A stretch of DNA of 62,576 bases. It comes from Pedosphaera sp. (GTDB taxonomy: Bacteria > Verrucomicrobiota > Verrucomicrobiia > Limisphaerales > SXQI01). A program made the position numbers and the translations under genes. This document shows positions 39,223 to 47,351 of this stretch, in pieces. Where the stretch lies: NCBI GenBank assembly GCA_025359965.1, contig JANYDC010000073.1, forward strand, positions 1-62,576, written 5' to 3'. Each line of letters opens with the position of its first letter. Position 1 is the stretch's first letter. The notes under the pieces are model-generated. The model searched no databases. It was not told where the DNA came from and saw only the letters and a list, made by a program, of their open reading frames with translations.

Positions 39223-39852
39223 TTATTCGCGAGAGAGCAACAACCGGCATCCGAAACCGACCAGCGCAGCGCCGAACACACGCTCAAGCCACGCCACGGC
39301 CCGCGACCCGCGAAAAGACTGTGTCCCTTTCTGCGCGAAAAATGCGTAGGTCGACAGAACCGCCGCATCAAGTCCGATGGTCGTGATCGCCAACACCGTC
39401 ATTTGAACCGGCACCGAGCGTTGCGGCTCGATGAACTGCGGCAGCAAAGCGGAGACAAACAATAACGCTTTGGGATTCGTTAGTTGAATGAGCAGCCCCT
39501 GTAGGAAAAGACTATGCCGCGAAACGGGCGGCAGCACCGACGGCGCAGCCTTCGAAGACGGCGGCCTGCATGTGGCAAAGATAATGCGCATCCCGAGGTA
39601 AAACAGATAAATCGCCCCCAAAAGCCGAACCAAAGCGAAAGCCCGGCCACCCGGTGCCAGGAACGTCCCAAGTCCCAGCCCCACGCATATGAAAAAGAAT
39701 AAATTGCCAGTCTGAATACCTGCAATGCCAGCCAAACTGGACCGGAATCCCCAACGCGCGGCTTGAGCCATCGAGCATATTACCGCCGGCCCCGGCGTCA
39801 GAGCCACCAGCAACCAGGTGACAGAGTACAACAGGAATATATTTGTGCTCAT
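39223..39852 (-). CDS. LysE-family amino-acid exporter
   Basis: A 209-residue inner-membrane exporter of the LysE/RhtB family. The N-terminal YSVTWLLVALTPGPAVICSMAQAARWGFRSSLAGIAGIQTGN is the family signature. A helix LVRLLGAIYLFYLGMRIIFA, the loop HSLFLQGLLIQLTNPKALLFVSALLPQFI and two C-terminal helices follow. Six transmembrane segments are expected. The substrate is unknown (family members export basic or neutral amino acids or homoserine lactones). The 3' end abuts HAF remnant B. It begins at ATG 39852. Confidence 0.92.
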   Translation of the reverse strand: MSTNIFLLYSVTWLLVALTPGPAVICSMAQAARWGFRSSLAGIAGIQTGNLFFFICVGLGLGTFLAPGGRAFALVRLLGAIYLFYLGMRIIFATCRPPSSKAAPSVLPPVSRHSLFLQGLLIQLTNPKALLFVSALLPQFIEPQRSVPVQMTVLAITTIGLDAAVLSTYAFFAQKGTQSFRGSRAVAWLERVFGAALVGFGCRLLLSRE

Positions 39853-39964
39853 ACGCTTGTCAGGAAACCGTTTCTTAAAGTCCTATGATTCGGACCCAAG
39901 TGATGGTGTTCAGATCGACAGACAATCTCCTCCCCCAAACTTCCCCGCCCACGGACGAACACTT

Positions 39965-40546
39965 TTAGTAGGGTGTCCCCGGGAGTTGCCGGTTTTTCAA
40001 GTAGGAAACAACATCGGCTGCATGCTCGTCAGGAGGAAATACCGGGTAAAAAACACGTTTAATGACGCCTGCGATGGAAATGAGTGTCAGCCTCTTTAGC
40101 AAACGAAGAGACCCTACCGTAAACGTGGGCAGGGCCAGCATTTTTGAAAAAGCAAAATCCTCATCACTTAACAGCTCGAACGGAAGTCGCATTCGCCCCT
40201 GAAACTCACGTTGATATTCTCCCGATTGCACGCTGAGACCGAACACTTCCGCTCCAAGCCTGCGAATTTCTGCATGATGGTCCTTGAATGAGCAGGCCTC
40301 GGGGGTACAGCCCCGGGCGCCGGGAATGGTATCCCAATCAGACGGAAGAGCAAAACCCGGTCGGCCGCTCAATGGATAGACAAAGAGCACTACCAACCTC
40401 TTGTCTACGGACAGATTCACCCGACCGCCCGAAGCCTTCGGCAACGCCATATCAGGCAGCCGGAGCCCACACAAGTGACCACAGGCTCCGTCATCCGCAG
40501 GAATAGGCAGATTGGGTGGAAGCCTTGTAAAATCACTCTCGTTCAT
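39965..40546 (-). CDS. Peroxiredoxin (AhpC/TSA family)
   Basis: A 193-residue thioredoxin-fold protein. VVLFVYPLSGRPGFALP, WDTIPGARGCTPEACSFKDHHAEIRRLGAEVFGLS and RLPFELLSDEDFAFSKML follow the pattern of a PrxQ/BCP-like peroxiredoxin subgroup in which PGARGCTPEAC carries the peroxidatic cysteine and a nearby second cysteine as possible resolver. A Cys pair near the N-terminus (GACGHLCG) is an extra feature. There is no signal peptide, so peroxide detoxification in the cytoplasm is likely. It is 45 bases upstream of the YihY gene end and on the same strand. Confidence 0.85.
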   Translation of the reverse strand: MNESDFTRLPPNLPIPADDGACGHLCGLRLPDMALPKASGGRVNLSVDKRLVVLFVYPLSGRPGFALPSDWDTIPGARGCTPEACSFKDHHAEIRRLGAEVFGLSVQSGEYQREFQGRMRLPFELLSDEDFAFSKMLALPTFTVGSLRLLKRLTLISIAGVIKRVFYPVFPPDEHAADVVSYLKNRQLPGTPY

Positions 40547-40591
40547 GCGAAATTCTTGGACCGTCCCCCAGGCTTCACAAGTCCGTTTAAC

Positions 40592-41998
40592 TCAGGAGCC
40601 ACGGTTCTGGCTCTCTATTAAAAACTGTGCCAGCGTCATTTTGCTGGCTTCCTTCTGGGAAGCAGCGTTGATTCGCTCCTGTACCAGCGCTAGCTCGCCA
40701 CGGACAGGGTCGGCCAAGTGGTCAGCCAACGGGCTGCCTGTCAAATTCCGCGCTGCATCGAGCACGTCCGCAAAGAAAATTTTGTCCAGAGGGCGCGCCG
40801 CTCCAAACCGCACGGGACTGCCGTCCAATCGGTTTACCAGCGACGCCTCCACCAGCAACCCCAAGACGGGTTCAACCAACCTCAACGAAATCCCCAGCGT
40901 CAGGGCCATTTCGGCCGCAGTCTCGGGGCGTGTGCCGGAATCAAAACGCTGAGCCAGATGCGTTATGACACGCAACGCCGCCAACTCACGTCCAGTAACA
41001 TTTATTTCCTCCAGAGAACGCTCCTCCTGGTAACTTGCCCAATTCTGCCAAACGTACGCCACTTGAGCCCCCACCAGAAGAATCAGCCACGAAAAATACA
41101 ACCCCACCAGAAACAGCGGGATCGCCCCCAAACTGCCGTAAATTTTGCTGTAAGAAACCGCCTTGGATGCGTAAATCACGTTCGTCACATAGTTCAGCAA
41201 CAATAATCCTCCGCCCACGGCTCCCCCCACCAAGGCCGAGGTCCATCTCACCTTCGTGGCCGGCATCACTTTATAAAAAACCACAAAAAAACTTACTATC
41301 ACCACCGGCGGCAAAAGTTGGAACACTAGGTTGCCCACAACCGGAAACTGCACCACGAAATCCTTAACCACCGTGAATTGCTTGCTCGTAGTTAAACCCA
41401 GTGGGATAAGGATCAGAAAGGGTCCCAGCGTAATAGCCGCCCAGTACTGCACAATCCGCGCAAACCAGGTTCTGCCCTGAGAAACGCCCCATATATCGTT
41501 AAATGCCGTTTCAATCGTCGCCAACAATGAAATTGCCACAAATATCAGTGCCACCGCTGCCGTAGCGCCCACCGTCCCGGAGCGTACATTGGCAATGTAT
41601 CCAGTAATGCTCTTCACGATCCCGGCCCTGCTTGCCGCAGCATCCTCCAGCGTCCCCGTTTTTTGGAGGTTGAACGCACCTGCCACTCGCTCAATGGCCA
41701 TCTCAGTCCATTCGTTGATGCGTTTCTCATCGTTCTTCAACATGCCCGTGGTAAGGCTTAACACCATGGCTACCACAGGGATAAACGCCAATATTGTAGT
41801 GTAAGCCAAGGCCGCAGCTCTCGCAGGCCCACGGTTCCGAGTAAATAATCGGCCGGCCAACATCGCGAAATAAACACCGCGCCAATATGCTGGCTCGGTG
41901 CCCGGGGCTGGCGTCCACCACTTTTCCCCAGAGAAAAGTTGCATCAAAAATACCAGCCTCTGTCTGATTCCTACCGGCGCCACCCTCAGGATTTTCAT
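40592..41998 (-). CDS. YihY/BrkB family membrane protein
   Basis: A 468-residue inner-membrane protein of the YihY/BrkB family (once misnamed RNase BN). After a ~40-residue cytoplasmic start come six helices with the family landmarks AAALAYTTILAFIPVVAMVLSL, FNDIWGVSQGRTWFARIVQYW, YGSLGAIPLFLVGLYFSWLILLVGAQVAYVWQN and an LLNYVTNVIYASKAVSYSKIYG loop. A ~140-residue C-terminal cytoplasmic extension carries an HTH-like region (RPETAAEMALTLGISLRLVEPVLGLLVEASLVNRLDG), seen in the longer members. The gene starts 20 bases after the dnaN stop on the same strand and is probably cotranscribed with it. Confidence 0.9.
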   Translation of the reverse strand: MKILRVAPVGIRQRLVFLMQLFSGEKWWTPAPGTEPAYWRGVYFAMLAGRLFTRNRGPARAAALAYTTILAFIPVVAMVLSLTTGMLKNDEKRINEWTEMAIERVAGAFNLQKTGTLEDAAASRAGIVKSITGYIANVRSGTVGATAAVALIFVAISLLATIETAFNDIWGVSQGRTWFARIVQYWAAITLGPFLILIPLGLTTSKQFTVVKDFVVQFPVVGNLVFQLLPPVVIVSFFVVFYKVMPATKVRWTSALVGGAVGGGLLLLNYVTNVIYASKAVSYSKIYGSLGAIPLFLVGLYFSWLILLVGAQVAYVWQNWASYQEERSLEEINVTGRELAALRVITHLAQRFDSGTRPETAAEMALTLGISLRLVEPVLGLLVEASLVNRLDGSPVRFGAARPLDKIFFADVLDAARNLTGSPLADHLADPVRGELALVQERINAASQKEASKMTLAQFLIESQNRGS

Positions 41999-42018
41999 GC
42001 GAGTAGCGGTCTTTCAGG

Positions 42019-43110
42019 TCAACTGATGCGCATAGGCATGAGCACGTATAGAAACGAACTCTTGATCTTTAGAAGACCTGGACTCAGTTCATCGATCAAT
42101 TCCAGATAAACTTCCTCGTCCTTCAAAGCTTTGAGCGGATCCATCAAATATTCCGGGTTGAAGGCGATGCTGAATTCACGTCCCGTGTACTTTACCGCGA
42201 AGGATTCATGCAACTCGCCCACGTCCTGCGTGTTGGCCGTGATAGACACCAGATTTTGTCCCAAGGTCAATTTAACCGAGTTGGAGCGCTCGTTGGTCAT
42301 GATGCGCGCGCGGCGCAGGGCTCCGAGCAACTCCTCGCGGTTCATTGCCACGCGTTCCTTCGTTTCTTGCGGGATGACCTGTTTGTAATTTGGATAGGTG
42401 CCTTCGATCAACTTCGAAATAATGATGGTCGAACCCAGATTGAATTCCACCTGATTATCTGTCAGACGAATATCCACTGCGTCTTTGTCCAGCAGACGAT
42501 TCAGCTCATTAATGGCCTTGGTGGGAATAATGCACTCTCCAAGGCTCTGGGGCGGGACTTCCACTTGTTCCTCGGCCAAGGCCAGCCGACGCCCGTCTGT
42601 CGCCACCAGGGTCACGGTATGATCGCGCAGGCTCATCAGGATTCCGTTCAGCACAAAGCGCGTCTCATCGGCCGAAATGGCGTAGGACGTCTTGTTCAAA
42701 AGGTCTTTAAGCGCCTCCTGCTGTAAGGTGATCCTGCGTTTTTCACCAAAATTGGGTAATGGAGGAAATTCCTCCGCTGGAAGCCCAGCCATTTTGAATA
42801 CGGCTGGTCCTGCTGAAATCGTGCAAACGTTCTTATCGTTTACGTCAAACTGCACCTCTGCCGAGTTCAACTCACGCACAATCTCGCCAAAACGTTTTGC
42901 TGGCAGGGTGATAGCCCCTGGCCTGGTCACACTGGCTGTGACTGAGCTCACCACCGTGATGTCGAGATCAGTCGCAGTAAAATGCAACTTCTCCCCCTCC
43001 GCCCGCAAAAGTACATTCGACAAGATCGGTAAGGTGGAACGCGGTGACACCACATTCTGCACCGATTGCAAACCGTGCGACAACTGTTCCTTGGTAATCA
43101 GGAATTTCAT
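42019..43110 (-). CDS. dnaN: DNA polymerase III beta clamp
   Basis: A 363-residue sliding clamp. Features are MKFLITKEQLSHGLQSVQNVVSPRSTLPILSNVLL, LTNKTSYAISADETRFVLNGI-type second-domain start, LVATDGRRLALAEE, and the C-terminal YVLMPMRIS that matches the MPMR ending of bacterial beta subunits. The length is standard. AAGGAGG lies a few bases before ATG 43110. It acts as a ring on DNA, tethering polymerase III and repair proteins. dnaA, recF and gyrB are not adjacent, so this is not the classic dnaA-dnaN origin arrangement. Confidence 0.97.
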   Translation of the reverse strand: MKFLITKEQLSHGLQSVQNVVSPRSTLPILSNVLLRAEGEKLHFTATDLDITVVSSVTASVTRPGAITLPAKRFGEIVRELNSAEVQFDVNDKNVCTISAGPAVFKMAGLPAEEFPPLPNFGEKRRITLQQEALKDLLNKTSYAISADETRFVLNGILMSLRDHTVTLVATDGRRLALAEEQVEVPPQSLGECIIPTKAINELNRLLDKDAVDIRLTDNQVEFNLGSTIIISKLIEGTYPNYKQVIPQETKERVAMNREELLGALRRARIMTNERSNSVKLTLGQNLVSITANTQDVGELHESFAVKYTGREFSIAFNPEYLMDPLKALKDEEVYLELIDELSPGLLKIKSSFLYVLMPMRIS

Positions 43111-43152
43111 GACCCCTCCTTACTACTACTCCCTTTTAAATAAAGAAAGACC

Positions 43153-43181
43153 GTATTATTAAGCACGGTGAATTGTACCAA
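43153..43181 (-). promoter_or_regulatory. Likely dnaN promoter
   Basis: On the minus strand TTGGTA (43176-43181) and TAATAC (43153-43158) are separated by 17 bases, a reasonable sigma70 pair about 45 bases upstream of the dnaN ATG. A strong AAGGAGG Shine-Dalgarno sequence lies between. Confidence 0.45.
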
Positions 43182-43481
43182 CAACTCCCCAAACACTTCT
43201 CCTCGAACTATTTGCGCAAAAAATCATGACGAACAACCTGACTGATTCCATGCTTCGAACCTCCAAAACCCGAAGTTCTCCGAGTTACTCACAACGAGTT
43301 CACCACCTCGGCACAGTTCATTCACCGGTTTGGACCCCGGTCGGACTCCATCTAAACCAAGTGCGTGCACAGGTCTATTGCTGCGTTTCGGTCATCTCCA
43401 AAAACTCTCTTCATATTGGCATTGCGCACGGAGGCTCAGTCTGAAACACTCCGTGTCCCGAGGTTCACCTCGGAATGTGAA
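43182..43481. other. Noncoding region between dnaN and tRNA-Pro
   Basis: About 300 bases, richer in AT at the dnaN end. I see no open frame with coding character, no clear DnaA box cluster and no repeat. It presumably contains the tRNA-Pro promoter. A CCGAGG-TTCA-CCTCGG inverted repeat at 43458-43473 may form a small hairpin before the tRNA. Confidence 0.5.
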
Positions 43482-43559
43482 CGGAGCGTAGCTCAGCCTG
43501 GCTAGAGCACTTGGTTTGGGACCAAGACGTCGCAGGTTCGAATCCTGTCGCTCCGACCA
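43482..43559 (+). tRNA. tRNA-Pro (TGG anticodon)
   Basis: A full cloverleaf. Acceptor arms are CGGAGCG and CGCTCCG, and the D-arm begins GCTCAG. The anticodon stem CTTGG/CCAAG has loop TTTGGGA, giving anticodon TGG. The T-arm GCAGG-TTCGAAT-CCTGT is followed by discriminator A and an encoded CCA. It reads CCA and, by wobble, other proline codons. Confidence 0.96.
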
Positions 43560-43667
43560 TTTTTCCTTCACCTTTATTTGCCTTCCAAAAAAGCGCGTGC
43601 TAACTTAGGCGTCTCTCCGCTGCCACCTAATTTCAAGGGTACCAGTTGATTTGCGGGGATTAGTTTT

Positions 43668-44813
43668 TTGTTCAATCCGTCGATGCAAAATGTCCCGCCA
43701 TCAAATATGCCCGGCTCCCGTCCTCACGGACAGGTGCAGAGCTTTGTTCTGCTGGGTGGGTTCATTGGCTCAGGACGGACCACCGCCGTGGCGCGGCTGG
43801 CACGCCATTGCCAGGAGCGCGGGCAAAGCATGGCTGCGCTCCTAAACGACCGGGGATTGAGTCTTGTCGATTCTGCTTCTCTGAAATGGCGCCGCGTTAG
43901 GGTGGAGGAGGTAATTGGTGGCTGTCTTGGTACTCAAGGCACCCGGCTCACTTCAGCTGTTCAACGTGCCGGCACGGACCTGTTGGTCGCGGAGCCTGCG
44001 GGCACGTGCGCCAATGCCCTCCATCACGTCCGCAGCGAGTTGGGGGAAGGTTATCGCTACGCACCAGTAAGCGTCTTGGTCGACCCGTTTATGGCCAGGA
44101 CTTTTCTATGCGGCGGCTCAGGCTTCCGCAGCGTTTACAGCGAGTGGATTGTTGCCCTCTACCGCCAACAATTGGAGGAGGCGGACCTCATCATCCTTAA
44201 CAAGATCGACCTCCTTACTCTTGCAGAGAGGAATGAGCTGGCGCACCTGTTGGCATCCGAGTTTCCGCGCAGCACCGTGCTGAAAGTTTCCCTGCTCACC
44301 GGCGAAGGCGTCGATGGCTGGCTGGAACGATTGATGATGTATGAGGCCGGCCCAACGGCATTAGGCGGGGATGCAACTGTGCTAGCCCAGGCTGAAAACC
44401 GTTTTTCCTGGCTCAACTGCTCTCTGCAACTTTCCTCCATCAAAGGCTTCGATGCGCATCAGGTCATGCGTTTTGTGGCCTCGATTGTTCAGGGGCATGC
44501 CGAGCAGAAGGGCGCACAATTGGCCCACTTAAAAATGTTCCTCGAAACCGAGTACGGTCCTCGGGAATGCGTGGAGCTGAACCAGATGCCCGGTCAAGTG
44601 AAACTCGAGCTGTCCCCCGAGCTGCCTGAGCCTGTTGAAAGCGCGCGCCTCTGGATCAATGTTCGGTCAGAATGTTCGCCTGATTTACTCAACAACGCAG
44701 TCAACCTCGCCCTCCAGCAGGCTGCCGAATCCATCAAACACCTCTTTCTGCGTATTGAGAATTTGGAGCACTTTCGTCCGCAGCCAGGATTGCCTAGGCA
44801 CGCAGCCGCTTAG
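43668..44813 (+). CDS. G3E-family (CobW/YjiA-like) GTPase, divergent
   Basis: A 381-residue P-loop GTPase of the COG0523/G3E type, normally metallochaperones or activators of metalloenzymes. The P-loop reads GGFIGSGRTT, so the invariant lysine is replaced by arginine. The metal-binding CxCC motif is degenerate (GGCLGTQGTR, only one Cys). LLVAEPAGTC stands for the Walker B region and NKID for the base-specificity motif. The C-terminal ~150 residues do not resemble a standard CobW_C domain. The chosen TTG start has GGGGA eight bases upstream; ATG 43683 is the alternative but has no such site. It may have altered nucleotide handling or serve a corrinoid- or metal-related system. Confidence 0.8.
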   Translation: MFNPSMQNVPPSNMPGSRPHGQVQSFVLLGGFIGSGRTTAVARLARHCQERGQSMAALLNDRGLSLVDSASLKWRRVRVEEVIGGCLGTQGTRLTSAVQRAGTDLLVAEPAGTCANALHHVRSELGEGYRYAPVSVLVDPFMARTFLCGGSGFRSVYSEWIVALYRQQLEEADLIILNKIDLLTLAERNELAHLLASEFPRSTVLKVSLLTGEGVDGWLERLMMYEAGPTALGGDATVLAQAENRFSWLNCSLQLSSIKGFDAHQVMRFVASIVQGHAEQKGAQLAHLKMFLETEYGPRECVELNQMPGQVKLELSPELPEPVESARLWINVRSECSPDLLNNAVNLALQQAAESIKHLFLRIENLEHFRPQPGLPRHAAA

Positions 44814-44953
44814 GCATGAGGAAACCTCTGGTTAGTGCGGCGTCCCGAGCAAACTCAATTTCGCACAATGCAATGCTTGCCGGGGCAGAAGTTCAACAAA
44901 ATAGGCCATAATCCTTGGTTTTATTTGGCACCAAATTTGCTGAATGCTTACTC

Positions 44954-45013
44954 GGGCGGACGTGCCGCCTCCGGCCTGAGTCGGAAGGCATTGTTGATTT
45001 GGCACGTCCGCCC
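44954..45013 (+). repeat. 13-bp inverted repeat, long hairpin
   Basis: GGGCGGACGTGCC (44954-44966) and GGCACGTCCGCCC (45001-45013) are perfect complements around a 34-base loop. The loop contains a second, weaker stem (GCCTCCG / CGGAAGGC). It lies between the G3E gene and the left element boundary. It could be a transcription terminator (though no T-run follows), a small RNA or a REP-like repeat. Confidence 0.7.
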
Positions 45014-45049
45014 CTTCTGATCGCCTATTCTGCCCGACGTCGATTAAAT

Positions 45050-45090
45050 AAAATGGAGGAGAGAGGGGGATTCGAACCCCCGTTACCTTT
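45050..45090. repeat. Left attachment site (attL), 41-bp direct repeat
   Basis: Identical to 52457-52497. It contains the last 37 bases of a tRNA-Ser (T-arm, acceptor 3' strand, CCA) plus four flanking A residues, but the rest of the tRNA is absent: after the repeat the sequence changes to TTCACCCC. It is therefore a tRNA fragment, not a gene. Confidence 0.95.
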
Positions 45091-45141
45091 TTCACCCCAT
45101 AATAAGCAAAAAACCCAATGATTTAACGATTTGAAACACGA

Positions 45142-45176
45142 TTGACACGGGCAAACGTTAAGCGATACTGTTAAGC
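45142..45176 (+). promoter_or_regulatory. Putative integrase promoter with direct repeats
   Basis: TTGACA (45142-45147) and GATACT (45164-45169) are 16 bases apart, just upstream of ATG 45178. Two GTTAAGC direct repeats (45157-45163 and 45170-45176) flank the -10 region and may bind a regulator or excisionase. The predicted transcript would have almost no leader. Confidence 0.45.
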
Positions 45177-45177
45177 C

Positions 45178-46323
45178 ATGTCTAGCGTTCATCGTGAAAA
45201 TGGAAAGCCAAACTGGTTTTGTCACTACTACGATCACACGGGGCGGCGGCGCGGCAAGAGCACCGGCACTGCCGACAAAAAAGAGGCAACCCGGATATGC
45301 GAAAGGATTCAGACGATTGAAGACGGGGCACGCACTGGCACTCTGACCGCAGACCGGGCGCGGTCTGTCTTGGAAAGCACCGTCAGTGAGATCATGGACA
45401 GCCTTGGAAGCCCCATGGAGCAAGTCACCATTCGGGAATTCTTCACGGCTTGGGCCAAGACCAGCGAACTTGAAACCAGCGCGGGCACCCAGATTCGCTA
45501 TCTTGCCATTGTGGAAGCCTTTCTCAAATTCATGCAAGGGAAGGCGGAGCGACGGCTCTCAGCACTCACAGCGGCGGATATTCAGCGTTTTCGCGATAGC
45601 TTGGCGGGCAGGCTGGCAAGTTCTACCGTCAACCTACACGTCAAAGTCTTGCGTGTGGCTCTGGAAACGGCCGTCAGAAAAAACTATTTCGTGACCAACC
45701 CGGCCAAGCTGGTTGGCATTCTCGACACGTCCGGGAAACAATCGCGGCGGGCTTTCACCTTGCCCGAATTGCGGAAATTGCTGGAGGTGGCAAGCGAGGA
45801 TTGGCGAACGGCCATATTGATCGGCATGTATTGCGGCTTAAGAATCGGAGATATCTGTTCGCTATGCTGGAACAATCTGGACCTTACTAGGAGGGAAATC
45901 ACCTTCACCACCGCCAAGACCAAGCGCACTCAGATTTTGCCGATGCACGCCACGTTGCAGAAGCACCTTGAAAGCCTTCCCATGGGTGACGATCCGAAAA
46001 GCCCGGTTTGCCCTTCGCTTTACGGGAAAGGGGCAGTCTCAAATCAGTTTTATGAGATCATGGTCACGGCTGGACTTGTGCCACCCCGGACGAACAAGAA
46101 AACTAAGAGCGGGAGGGATGCGAAGCGCGAACTGTCCGCTATCAGTTTCCACGCTTTGAGGCACACTGCCACCAGCTTGCTCAAAAATGCGGGCGTCTCC
46201 AATGCCGTGGCCATGGACTTGATCGGCCACGAAAGCCAGACCATCAGTGCAAACTATACCCACGTTGACGACCAGACCAAGCGGGCGGCGGTGGAGCTAC
46301 TCCCCGACATTTTCAAGGCATGA
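45178..46323 (+). CDS. int: Tyrosine recombinase/integrase
   Basis: A 381-residue phage-type integrase that should catalyse recombination between the tRNA-Ser attB and the element's attP. An N-terminal arm-binding-like segment (KPNWFCHYYDHTGRRRGKSTGT) and a SAM-like core-binding domain (FTAWAKTSELETSAGTQIRYLAIVEAFLKFM, about residues 85-190) precede the catalytic domain. That domain has R222 in GLRIGD, a lysine in the beta-hairpin TAKTKRTQ, H325-x-x-R328 in HALRHTA, H351 in GHES and Y360 in NYTH, so all catalytic residues are present. It lies 87 bases from attL. The stop overlaps the next start as ATGA. Confidence 0.95.
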   Translation: MSSVHRENGKPNWFCHYYDHTGRRRGKSTGTADKKEATRICERIQTIEDGARTGTLTADRARSVLESTVSEIMDSLGSPMEQVTIREFFTAWAKTSELETSAGTQIRYLAIVEAFLKFMQGKAERRLSALTAADIQRFRDSLAGRLASSTVNLHVKVLRVALETAVRKNYFVTNPAKLVGILDTSGKQSRRAFTLPELRKLLEVASEDWRTAILIGMYCGLRIGDICSLCWNNLDLTRREITFTTAKTKRTQILPMHATLQKHLESLPMGDDPKSPVCPSLYGKGAVSNQFYEIMVTAGLVPPRTNKKTKSGRDAKRELSAISFHALRHTATSLLKNAGVSNAVAMDLIGHESQTISANYTHVDDQTKRAAVELLPDIFKA

Positions 46324-46700
46324 ATCCACCTCGCAATCCTAGGCCCCTACGAACCGCCCAACGGATCAGAATCATGGAAGTGGTGCGGCAGTACCCCAGT
46401 TGGTCAAGCCGGGCGATTGCGGAAGAATGCAAGAGGCAGGGTTTTGCGGCAAGCCACCCTACGGTTGAGCGTGTCCGCAAGTGGCATCGCTATCAACCGA
46501 GACGCGAAGGCGCGGATGGGTACACCCGGAGATTGCCCAAACATAAGACCAGCACAGCCACTACTGCCACCATGCGGGGTGTGCTTGAGGCGGCAGATCG
46601 GCTGGCAAAGCTATTGGAAGCCATCAATGTTCCATCCCTCCCCCCAGCCGATAAAAGGCGCATTACGCTGGCAATGAAGCCCGTTTGGGCAGCACTTTAG
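46320..46700 (+). CDS. Small HTH-like protein of the element
   Basis: A 126-residue basic protein. Residues ~10-50 (RTAQRIRIMEVVRQYPSWSSRAIAEECKRQGFAASHPTVERVRKWHRY) look like a helix-turn-helix of the recombinase or terminase-small-subunit style, suggesting DNA binding. The C-terminal part has a Thr/Ala linker and a helix (GVLEAADRLAKLLEAI). ATG 46320 overlaps the integrase stop by four bases, so it is translationally coupled. A role in directing or regulating integration is an inference from context. Confidence 0.65.
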   Translation: MNPPRNPRPLRTAQRIRIMEVVRQYPSWSSRAIAEECKRQGFAASHPTVERVRKWHRYQPRREGADGYTRRLPKHKTSTATTATMRGVLEAADRLAKLLEAINVPSLPPADKRRITLAMKPVWAAL

Positions 46701-46822
46701 GCTTTTAGGTTTACCAGTCCCTTACCAGTCAAGATTTTGTCAAAGTTCTTAATAGCCCCATAATCAACGACTTAGGACACAAAAGACAGGGCTGAACACC
46801 TCGTTGACTTCTCCGCAGTTAC

Positions 46823-47125
46823 GTGCGCGATATAACATTGCCTGTAACTAATGAGCCCATAGCGGCTCCTCACACGCCAGCGAATGGCGGATATTCAATC
46901 CAGCCGGAATTTGTCCGACTGCCACCAAGCGGGAGGGCTTGCCCTTACACCGGGTTAAAAAGATCCGGCCTCAATGGGCTAATCCTCCCAAGTCCTGCCA
47001 ACGGATTCAAACCACCCGTTAAGAGTGTTTGCCTACGCCAACCCGGCGCGGCTAAGGGCGTTCGCTTAATCGTTTATCAATCGCTGCTGGCCTATCTCCA
47101 CGGCAAGCAAGAGGAGGGCGCATGA
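46823..47125 (+). CDS. Excisionase-like small protein
   Basis: About 100 residues from a GTG start (or a later TTG at 46838). The core FVRLPPSGRACPYTGLKRSGLNGLILPSPANGFKPPVKSVCLRQPGAAKGVRLIVYQSLLAYL resembles the small MerR/Xis-fold proteins of integrative elements: a helix-turn-helix followed by a wing (PPVKSVCLRQPG) and a final SLLAYL helix. It would bind att arms and favour excision, or regulate transcription. The stop overlaps the next start (47122-47125). Confidence 0.65.
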   Translation: MRDITLPVTNEPIAAPHTPANGGYSIQPEFVRLPPSGRACPYTGLKRSGLNGLILPSPANGFKPPVKSVCLRQPGAAKGVRLIVYQSLLAYLHGKQEEGA

Positions 47126-47301
47126 AGACACCCATGCGACAGTCTGCTCTGAGTGGCTCGGAACGTTTCAAGATTGACCGCTTGATGCTCTTGGGCTGGC
47201 ACCCCGGCATAAGTCCCGCAAACCTCCTAAGGCGCGGTAAACGTGAACGTCCAGCGAGCGGCGGCGTGTTTAATTCGTCCTTGGGGAAAGGCTCTGTCTG
47301 A
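47122..47301 (+). CDS. Small coupled ORF, 59 residues
   Basis: Begins at ATG 47122, overlapping the stop of the excisionase-like gene, with AGGAGGG just upstream. The product (MKTPMRQSALSGSERFKIDRLMLLGWHPGI...) is basic and has no recognised domain. It ends 47 bases before the proposed ATT start of the replication gene. It may be a regulator or a leader ORF that opens the downstream ribosome-binding site. Confidence 0.45.
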   Translation: MKTPMRQSALSGSERFKIDRLMLLGWHPGISPANLLRRGKRERPASGGVFNSSLGKGSV

Positions 47302-47333
47302 CCAACCCCATCATTGACCCTCTTGACGTATCG

Positions 47334-47351
47334 AAGGAGGAAAACTCCATT
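47334..47351 (+). promoter_or_regulatory. Perfect Shine-Dalgarno before an ATT start codon
   Basis: AAGGAGG (47334-47340) is fully complementary to the 16S 3' end and is placed eight bases before ATT at 47349-47351. The reading frame from there matches the downstream ATPase and has no ATG, GTG or TTG until 47544. Confidence 0.6.

Noticed and set aside
43111..43481. Possible replication origin beside dnaN
   Set aside because: Only weak two-mismatch DnaA-box-like strings are seen, dnaA is absent, and there is no AT-rich unwinding region.
45050..45090. Second tRNA-Ser gene at the left boundary
   Set aside because: Only the 3' 37 bases are present; D- and anticodon arms are missing, so it is the att repeat.
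47274..47310. Programmed -1 frameshift fusing the 59-aa ORF to the ATPase
   Set aside because: The frames would fit, but GGGGAAAG is not in the proper X-XXY-YYZ phase and the SD-ATT explanation is simpler.
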